This document shows, one piece after another, positions 56,481 through 64,000 of a stretch of 64,000 bases of DNA. The DNA is taken from assembly GCA_024291935.2 (NCBI GenBank), contig CM044326.1, positions 38,706,948 to 38,770,947 of the forward strand, given 5' to 3'. This DNA is from Okapia johnstoni (taxonomy: Eukaryota; Chordata; Mammalia; Artiodactyla; Giraffidae). A program made the translations under genes and the position numbers. The notes beneath the pieces are model-generated. The model saw only the letters and a list, made by a program, of their open reading frames with translations. It had not been told where the DNA came from and made no database searches. Numbering within the stretch: the stretch's first letter is position 1; each line of letters starts with the position of its first letter.

Positions 56481-57299
56481 AAGGCAGAACGCTTTTGAGA
56501 TAAGCCAGTAAAGGCATTCCCGGTAGGGGAGAAAGCATGAACAAGGCTTTAAGTGCTTCAACAAACATAAGGCAGAAGGGACCACTAGCACAAATGTCAG
56601 AGGAAAGGCAGAATCTAATCTCAATTGAAATGGTTTATTCAGCCTTTTGAATGATCTATAACAATCCCTGGGATATTTGCTGTAACGGCATACTATTAAT
56701 TATTTTTTTATCCAACAAATATTTCTTCAATTACCTCCTCTGTGCCATGCATCCACAAACTATTACTCTTCCCTCCTCCCTTTATTCTTTTGTATGAAAT
56801 AAATGTATTTCACAATAAAAAAAAATTGTATCACCACCATAGAGCAAAAGCCACATCTTTGTCATTCATCAGAGGCCATCAGAAAAACAAATACAATTAA
56901 AAAGACAAAAGCCTCATATTCCCATGAGATATTATTGCCTGAAGCAGGTTCTGAGCCCAAGATCTCATGACCTTTGATAAAAAATGAAGTTTAGCAAGTG
57001 CCAGAGAAAAGCTGAAGATCGACTGGCAACATACAAGTCTTTTCTCTTTAACAAAATCAGAAAGATGGGGGAAGAGTTGATGAAGAAAAGCGCATCCCTC
57101 TTGTGGTAAACAGTGTTTATATTCTGAAATGTTCTGGGACAAATATGTAACACACTTCAGGAAGACCAAAACAGGAAATCATGGTCCTTGCTAGTGTTTC
57201 AGATAATATCCATTTACTGCATTACTTCTAGAGCCTTTATATCCCCGTTGCCTGATTAGAGGGTAACCCTAAAATGTAGTCATTGTGATTTGTGTTCAT
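56481..57299. other. Unique sequence, no gene recognised
   Basis: Nothing recognised except a weak MIR/L2-like phrase near 56709-56750 ('ccaacaaatatttcttcaa', 'ctctgtgccatgcatcc'). Confidence 0.45.
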
Positions 57300-57400
57300 T
57301 CGATGGGTGACTCTTGAGGTTGCCTGATGGCACATAACTGGCAAGCATTAGGGTCAGGATTTGAATTCAGATCCATCCACTGACCCATGGCATCTTCTCT
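57300..57400 (-). mobile_element. MIR fragment
   Basis: 'tggcacataactggcaagc', 'attagggtcaggatttgaa', 'ttcagatccatccactgac' fits the antisense MIR end. Confidence 0.55.
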
Positions 57401-59526
57401 TTGTCACCCTGACTTTTTATTGTGTTATGATGTAATAGCCAGATGATAAGCAATTTCATATTTTCACCAAATAAAATCGATTTGCCACACAGTAGATAGC
57501 ATTACACTCCAGAAATACAGACCCTCCCTTTCCTGTGATGTAAAAAGCAAACCATTTCACCTACGTTCCTTCCCCAAACACTCCGTGTTGCGATATTTCT
57601 TGCCTCCCCTCAGGTGCCCAGGTTTCCCAGTTTGGTATTAAATAGAGAGACCGACAGGGGGAGGCATTGAGAAGGAAAGGGTTAAACGTTTTATTATTCT
57701 TGTTGCATGTGTAGTAAATTGTGTAATAGTTTTCATGTCTTAATTACTTAAATTTTATATTGAGCTATAGTGATATTATCTCTCTTTTTGTCTCTCCACA
57801 ATTGTATTTTATAATAGCTTTTATTAGAACCTACATGAATGGAATTTAAAATGAACACATCATTGCTGTTCATCGTGCAGTATAGAAAAGAGAGCACTTC
57901 TCTGATATTTGGCATGAAAGTACTTTCCTTTGTATTTTATGACACATAGCAAGTTATATTAGGTGGGGACATATTTTGAACAGAATGGTAACTAAGGGAG
58001 ACCACCGAACTTCTTTTTTCTGCCTTTAGAAGCTTCCTCACTGAAGAAGGGTGGAGGGATTCAGCGTATCAAGAAAAACTCCCCCACAAAAACATCACCT
58101 AATTATAGTAAAATGCGAGCGAACGATATATATATATTTTTTAAACTGAGATTCTCTTTTAGAATAAATTGGACGTGGTCTATGTATTAGAGAATTGTTG
58201 GAAAATTGGGTGTTAAATTACAATATCGGATTTCATCTGTTAGTGCAGCGGTTACATTTATTTTTTTTTAATCCAATAGTTAATATTATGTGTAGCAAAT
58301 TGCCCAAATTGTGTCCTACTCTGGCTCCTTTTAAAAGGCTGTGATCTCCGCAACATGGAATTTTCAAAATAAACCAGTAACTTGCATTCTAAGAAATGTA
58401 GCATGGGCTTCAGTACAGAGCTGAAAAGGGGTTTTGTTTGGTTTTTCTTTTCCCATCTCCCCCAGTTTTTTTTTTTAACCAAGTGTAAAGGAATCTGTAA
58501 ATCAAAAAGTCTTTTGCATATAGAAGCTCAAATACAAAAGGGAAACATTTCAACAAAGGATGCACCGGGTACTTGAGAGTGACGGCTATAGAAATAAATG
58601 TGAAGAAATATTATAGATGCATATTTAATATTGTCGTGTTTATTGGTTCATTTATAAAAGTCAACCAGCTAGAAACTGTGAATGAATAAACTCCTCGCAG
58701 GATATAAGTTAGATACAGTGTAAAATGTACCTTAACTCTTACGATTCCCCAAGCAATTAATTTAGAAAATCAGTGCTTCATTATACTGAATGAGGTTCTT
58801 CTGGTTGGAAGGAAAAAATGCAAAAGCAGTAGGTATTTATTCTTGACCACCATTCCTCCCTGCCTTTTCAGTTACTGTCCTCCCCAAAACAAATGTTCTT
58901 CCACATTCAGCTCATGGTACCTCCTCTGGGAAGCCCGTCAGGCTTTCTTGGAAACAGTAGCTCTCTCTCTGTCTTGGTTCCCACTGGTGCTTTGAGTCTC
59001 AAAACAGTCTAGCTCCAGACCCATGACTGGCAGCCCTGCTTCTCCACTAAGTAAGGAGCCCTTTGTGGGGAGGGACCTTGTCTGATCTTGTTTATATTCA
59101 CAACACCTAGTCCATCTCTTCTCTCATGCTGGACGTTCAAAAACGCTGCTGGTAGCTGCAGCTGAATGATGCCAGTGCCATGTCCCCTGCTCGGTCCAGG
59201 GACAGGTTCACAACCCCAGTCCAAAATGACTAATACACTGCCTCTGTCCTCAAGAAAGTTCAAAGTCTATCAATCAAATGTTATCAAAACAATGAGAGAG
59301 GGGTGAGACAAAATACAAATCCGGAATGACATGCTAGACTTTTTTAAGTCATCAGAGAAGTTCAAGGGCTTGAACTCGGTAGGGGAGGTGTTCCAAGATG
59401 AGAATAATAACACCGTATATGAAGCACTCCACAGGGCTTGGTCCCATGCGCATTTCTGGGAGAGCTGTGTTCTCTAATACAACAGTCAGACGGTGACCAT
59501 GTTTCACTGAAGTTCATGTTTTACAT
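57401..59526. other. Repeat-poor block, candidate conserved elements at 57640-58750
   Basis: There are 2.1 kb with no ruminant insertion. 57640-58750 is AT-rich and complex ('gtcttaattacttaaattt', 'gttcatcgtgcagtataga', 'aaatgcgagcgaacgata', 'ttacaatatcggatttca'), with homeobox-type cores and retained CpGs. A weak L2 phrase occurs near 59060-59110. Confidence 0.42.
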
Positions 59527-59613
59527 GGAGGACAGGGAAGGAGGAAGGAAGAAAGAAGCGAGGCAGGGGAGGAGGGAGGGAGAGAGGGAGAGGGAAGGAA
59601 GGAAGGTAAGGCA
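59527..59613. repeat. Polypurine (GGAA/GAGG) tract
   Basis: About 87 bases, nearly all purine on the top strand ('gaaggaggaaggaagaaag', 'gagggagagggaaggaagg'). The 153-codon frame spanning it is partly its translation. Confidence 0.93.
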
Positions 59614-61465
59614 ACAGAGGGAAGGGAAAAAATACAAAGGCATCAGACCCCTGTCTTCTTTACAAGTATCTTTCCATGATTTTCCTATTACCAACTCAAG
59701 TTCATTCCCAGATGTGGATTCTTTTTCAATCTGCAACACAACATCCCGCCCTTTACTGAGAGGAACTCTCTTTCCCAATCCCGGCAACCCCGGGCTGGCC
59801 AGGGCAGGTCTTCCTTTCTCTCCTGTCCAGCCCCACACTTCCCTCCCTGCTCTCCATAAATCCCTAACGACTGACGACCGAAGAGCCTTTCCACCCTGAG
59901 ATGGGGTATTTTCGCTCCCACTCCCCACTCCTCGCCTGCCCTCCCCCTCTCCCCTTCAGTCCACTTTTATTTCTCTCCAGTGTTTATTAACATGTCCACA
60001 CTGTTACTCAACATAAAGGGTTTCTTGAGGAACTCATTTCCCCACATTTGTTTGGGTGTTATATGGATGTTCAGAATGGAGATCCAGAGGCACAAAAATA
60101 GATTTTGTTGATTTATGAGACCTCGCTGTTTTCACTTCCCCATCAGTATGGGCAGGCACGGTGCCTTCAAGAGATGAAGCATCTGCTTCCCCCACGTTTC
60201 ATTTGAGAACTTTAGCACCAGATGTAAATCATTCATAAAATCCCAAAGTGTTGGAAGGTACTCATGCCTCATTTTCACAAACATATACTCCTCATACTGT
60301 ACACCGTGCTTTTCTCTCATTTGTTACAAATGGTAGGAACAGAATTTTAATGACGACCGGAAATAAATTTTGTGCAGCAAGGGATGAAAAAAAAAAAAAA
60401 AAAGCAGGTAGTTCTGAAAACCATAGCAGGCACTCCTTGCTCATCAGACTTCTTCTGGAAACAAAAATGTATCATGTTAGGTTATCAGCACCCAACATCA
60501 CCAGCTATAAAGGATCTTAAGAGAGATAAGATATATGGCCTTGTTGCTACTCTTTTCAAATCTTTGGAGGGGGGCATCAAATCTGTGTTAATAAAGAATC
60601 TCTCAAAGGCGACTGGAAAGGGCGTGTGCTTCTGGTTGAACAATGACCTTATCTTCTTCTTGACCATACCCTTCACATCGCCATGACTGAGTCTGAACAT
60701 TGCATTACATTTACAAAGCATCTGAGTCATGCACGGCTCCTCCTGCGAAGCTACTCAGTCTTGCTGGAGGGATGGGAGGTGGGGAAGGAGACCAAGAAGC
60801 ACATCAACCATCTCACTCTGAGTGGTGTGGTGGACTTCTCTCAGTCTGCTTCATCCATCTTCTAGTGGAGGGTAGATTCAGATGGGGAGGTTAGTTGAGG
60901 AGATCTGCCATTTTCTGGCCAAGTAAAAGGCAACTTCCCCCAGCAAGTTTAGATAACCCGTCCAGTAGAGTGACACAAGACAAAACACGGTCAAAACCAA
61001 CGCATCCCAACAGTGGCAGCTCCTACTGCAGAGACCCCCGGAGCGGCCCTCATTCCAAGCTTTTCCAATCAACTCTCTTCTGTGAAGAGATGATTCTAGA
61101 TGTAGAATCAGTATCCGTCGTTTGCCACTAAGATACCTTTATGGATACGTGTGAAAAACACTGGAATTATTAGGAAAGGCACAGGGTTCAAGGAGAACAA
61201 ATATGGAGTGATCAGTCTAGACAAGGAGGGAGGAAGCTATCAGGGAATGTTTCATGGAGGAGGTGACGTTCAAAAGATCATGAAAGGAAAGACGGGAGCA
61301 CAAATGATTTATTTTAAACTTCTTCTCCAAATACAGACCAGAGTTGTGAGACCAAGGGCTCTGGCTTTTATTATTAGAAGGACAGAAGTCTGCCAGTCTG
61401 TGTCTCCTGAACACATTCTCAGTATAAAGTTTCATGCAAAATCCATAATGTTTTCTTAAATATTC
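59614..61465. other. Repeat-poor unique sequence, no gene recognised
   Basis: 60000-60330 has CNE-like texture. An A run lies at about 60387-60402. 61190-61280 ('caaggagggaggaagctat', 'catggaggaggtgacgttc') resembles an old mammalian repeat I cannot name. No exon was recognised. Frames of 78-104 codons look random. Confidence 0.4.
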
Positions 61466-61477
61466 TCAACTCTGCCT

Positions 61478-61610
61478 GCTGCTGCTTCTGCTAAGTCGCT
61501 TCAGTCGTGTCCAACTCTGTGCGACCCCACAGACGGCAGCCCACCAGGCTCCCCCGTCCATGGGATTTTCCAGGCAAGAGTACTGGAGTGGGTTGCCATT
61601 GCCTTCTCCG
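61478..61610 (-). mobile_element. BovA SINE (single unit) with 12-bp TSD
   Basis: Antisense BovA with a gctgctgcttctgct tail. The TSD tcaactctgcct is perfect at 61466-61477 and 61611-61622, so the 133-bp insert is exactly delimited. Near-consensus sequence and a perfect TSD mark it as recent. Confidence 0.97.
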
Positions 61611-61689
61611 TCAACTCTGCCTAAAATCACACAACCAGAGGCTCCGCGTTCTAGCTCTTTGGACTATACCAACTGTCTCCCTTTTCTGA

Positions 61690-61982
61690 TTATTTTTATT
61701 TAGTTAGTTATTTTTGGCTGCCCTGGGTCTGCCTTGCTGCTCTTGGGCTTTCTCTACTTGCGGTGAGAAGGGGTTACTCTTTGCTGAAGTCCGTGCGTTT
61801 CTCATTGAGGTGGCTTCTCTTGTTGCAGAGCCCAGTCTCTAGGAGCACATAGGGTTCACTAGCTGCGGCACACAGGTTTAGTTGCTTTGCAGTGTGTGGA
61901 ATCTTCCAGGACCAGGGATTGAACCCGGTGTCCCCTGTATTGTCAGGCAGACTCTTAACCCCTGGACCACCAGGCAAGTCCC
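61690..61982 (-). mobile_element. CHR-type SINE, long form, antisense
   Basis: 'ttagttatttttggctgcc', 'gtgcgtttctcattgaggt', 'ggcttctcttgttgcagag', 'gcccagtctctaggagcac', 'gcagtgtgtggaatcttcc', 'gggattgaacccggtgtcc', 'ctggaccaccaggcaag'. The full body is present. Confidence 0.92.
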
Positions 61983-62401
61983 CAGCCACCTGTCTTGCTT
62001 TCTCTTCGGAAGGAACACTCCCTTTGATTCCTTCCAAAAAGAAATTCTCCAATTCCAGAATTTTCTCCTATAATAATTCTGGCAGTTGTGGGGAGAGACC
62101 CCTGTGCGGGCCATTCTTGACAATCTCTCCCTTACAGAGATTAGAATAAATGGCAAGCGTATGTGAAGAAGGGGGGTACCATTTGGAATTTCAACAGTAA
62201 CATTTTCTTGTTGCTTTTAGGTCAGTGGGAAAGAGAGGACCGTAGGGATCCTGCATTTAATAGCTGGAGTGAAATTTTAATGAGAAGATGTCTTTTATCT
62301 CTCCAAGAATTCATCTGTTCACTCCTTTACACATCCATTTGCTCCTTTATCAAACAACGCATTCATTCTTGGTGGTACTATTTAAAGATTCATTAACTTA
62401 C
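61983..62401. other. Unique sequence, no gene recognised
   Basis: Nothing recognised. Confidence 0.45.
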
Positions 62402-62409
62402 AGGTGAGT

Positions 62410-62632
62410 GCATGCTAAATCGTTTCAGTTGTGTCTGATCCTTTGCGACCCTATGAACCATAGCCCACCAGGCTCCTCTGTCCTTGGCATTCTTAAGGCA
62501 AGAATACTGGAGCAGATTGCCATGCCCTCCTCCAGGGGATCTTCCCAATCCAGGGATAGAACCCGCGTCTCTTACATCTCCTGCATTGGCAGGCCGCTTC
62601 TTTACCACCAATGCCACCTGGGAAGCCCATAT
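62410..62632 (-). mobile_element. Bov-tA SINE with 8-bp TSD
   Basis: Antisense copy with the longer linker ('cttacatctcctgcattgg') and intact head 'gccacctgggaagccc'. The TSD aggtgagt lies at 62402-62409 and 62633-62640. Confidence 0.95.
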
Positions 62633-62754
62633 AGGTGAGTAATATTATAGAAACATAATGAAAAACAGATAGACTTGTCTCTCCAAAATTTCAAAGAGGC
62701 AAGATTCTAAGTAGGAAATATGTTTGAGGGTCATTAACTGCAACTTAACCAGCT

Positions 62755-62865
62755 GTAATACCTAGTCCCTCCACCTCAGGTTCCTCTCCTCCAGACGGGA
62801 ATGATCATCTCCTCTCTACCTGCCCCAGAAGGTTGTCAGAAGGACTAAATGAATTCAGGGAGCCC
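62755..62865 (+). mobile_element. MIR fragment
   Basis: 'tcctccagacgggaatgat', 'ccagaaggttgtcagaagg', 'actaaatgaattcaggg' fits the sense MIR. A second MIR-like phrase follows at 62960-63010 ('gtcatttccactctctgaa'). Confidence 0.6.
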
Positions 62866-63085
62866 ACCAGTCATTTGCTTGGGAACCCAAAGCCCTGGTC
62901 AGTCCCATGATACTATTGCTTTTGCCCAGGTTCTGGCCTCCTGACATTGGCAAGACGTATGAGCTTATAAAAGTCATTTCCACTCTCTGAACCCCTCTTT
63001 CACTCCTCTGGGGCAGAGGGGTAGAATACCCAAACACAAATATTCTTTCCCACTCAAAACATTTAGGATTCTCTACAGTAGCTGG

Positions 63086-63190
63086 CAACCCACCCGAGTA
63101 TCTTGCCTGCAGAATACTGGCAAGCTGGCAGGCTACAGTCCATGGGGTCACAAAGAGTCGGACATGACTGAGTGACTATCACTCACTCAC
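63086..63190 (+). mobile_element. BovA SINE fragment
   Basis: 'ggcaacccacccgagtatc', 'gctacagtccatggggtca', 'caaagagtcggacatgact', 'gagtgactatcactcactc'. An internal deletion and a short duplication spoil the middle. Confidence 0.88.
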
Positions 63191-63451
63191 AGTAATTTTC
63201 ACCATACATTTCAAGAGCTGTGATCCAAGACCTTGGGTCACTTGACTAGTTCATTGAAGAGTTGTTGTATCAGTGTTCCCCTTGCCCACTGTGCCTCTGT
63301 ACCACCTGCAACTTCTGGTGGGACATGTAGGGCAAGCGATAGACTCTACACATGTTGTAATGACTTTTTGTCTTGCTGATCTCTGTGCTGGGCTAAAGAA
63401 ATCGTGTCCCCTGACCGAGAGCTCGTTATGCTCAGATAGTGAATTAACACC
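63191..63451. other. Unique sequence, no gene recognised
   Basis: Nothing recognised. Confidence 0.4.
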
Positions 63452-64000
63452 CAACCCTCAAAAGACACTTGATCCTTGGAAGAAAAGCTATGACAAACCT
63501 AGACAGCATACTAAAAAGCAGAGATATCATTTTGCCGACAAAAGTCAGTAGAGTCAAAGCTATGGTTTTCCCAGTAGTCATGTATGGATGTGAGAGTAGG
63601 ACCATAAAGAAGGCTGAGCACCAAAGAATTGATGCCTTTGTATTGTGGTGCTGGAGAAGACTCTTGAGAGTCCCTTGGATTGCAAGATCAAACCAGTCAA
63701 TCCTAAAGGAAATCAACCTTGAATATACATTGGAAGGACTGATGCTGAAACTGAAGCTCCAATACTTTGGCCACCTGATGCAAAGAGCCGACCCATTGGA
63801 AAAGACCCTGATGCTGGGAAAGATTGAAGGCAGGAGGAGAAGGGGATGACAGACGATGAGATGGTTGGATGGCATCACTGACTGAATGGACATGCATTTG
63901 AGCAAACTCCAGGAGATAGTGAAGGGCAGGGCAGCCTGGTGTGCCGTAGTCCACGGGGTTGAAAAGAGTCACGTATGATTTAGTGACTGAACAATGACAA
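63452..64000 (+). mobile_element. BovB LINE 3' end, running to the window edge
   Basis: 'gaagaaaagctatgacaaa', 'gcagagatatcattttgcc', 'gtcatgtatggatgtgaga', 'gattgcaagatcaaaccag', 'actttggccacctgatgca', 'ggcaggaggagaaggggat', 'gatggttggatggcatcac'. A 126-codon frame (63469-63849) is the last, non-catalytic part of the RT protein and ends in a stop. The element tail reaches the last base of the window, so its end is not seen. Confidence 0.95.

Noticed and set aside
59438..59928. Open frames of 135-153 codons on both strands
   Set aside because: They span a GA-rich tract and unique DNA. Overlap on both strands and low complexity argue against a gene.

Overview
This window is mammalian nuclear DNA from a ruminant, most likely a bovid such as cattle, sheep, goat or buffalo. 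The evidence is the repeat content: at least 16 Bov-tA/BovA SINEs, seven BovB (RTE-type) LINE fragments, artiodactyl L1 3' ends and CHR-type tRNA-derived SINEs, lying on an older mammalian layer of MIR, L2, L1M, MER5A, MER20 and one MaLR-type LTR. The species cannot be fixed from this sequence alone. No protein-coding gene, functional RNA gene, CRISPR array or prokaryotic system can be supported. Every open reading frame that resembles a known protein is the decayed reverse transcriptase of a LINE (BovB or L1). Family names were assigned from remembered consensus sequences without a search, so element boundaries are good to roughly 5-30 bases unless a target-site duplication (TSD) fixes them.

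Layout. 1-7 kb: repeat-rich, with a BovB copy inserted into an artiodactyl L1 3' UTR (1.3-2.86 kb) and several SINEs. 7-11 kb: mostly unique sequence with a few SINEs. 11.2-14.1 kb: a long, old, antisense L1 ORF2 fragment holding a (TA)n microsatellite and a MER5A. 14.8-15.4 kb and 18.7-20.9 kb: AT-rich, repeat-poor DNA that looks like conserved non-coding sequence. 21-33.4 kb: mixed unique DNA and repeats, including SINE insertions with clear TSDs. 34.2-35.2 kb: a CpG island with no recognisable coding exon. 35.2-38.2 kb: repeat-poor DNA. 38.2-42.2 kb: scattered fragments. 42.2-49.65 kb: a 7.4-kb block without any ruminant-specific SINE or LINE, containing a polypurine tract, a perfect CRE and several enhancer-like stretches. 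49.65-56.5 kb: a LINE cluster with two L1 3' ends, one of them young with a TSD, and two BovB copies including the longest in the window (about 1.7 kb). 56.5-61.4 kb: a second SINE-free block. 61.4-64 kb: SINEs and a BovB copy cut by the window edge.

Interpretation (inference). Unique AT-rich blocks free of recent insertions, plus an orphan CpG island, suggest a gene-poor regulatory neighbourhood around a developmental gene outside the window, or an unannotated non-coding transcript starting at the CpG island. Cross-species alignment and transcription data would decide this. I found no convincing undescribed biological system. The most useful leads are the CpG island, the SINE-free blocks, the CRE-bearing segment at 46.4 kb and the unclassified segment with a perfect 30-bp tandem duplication at 51.2 kb.
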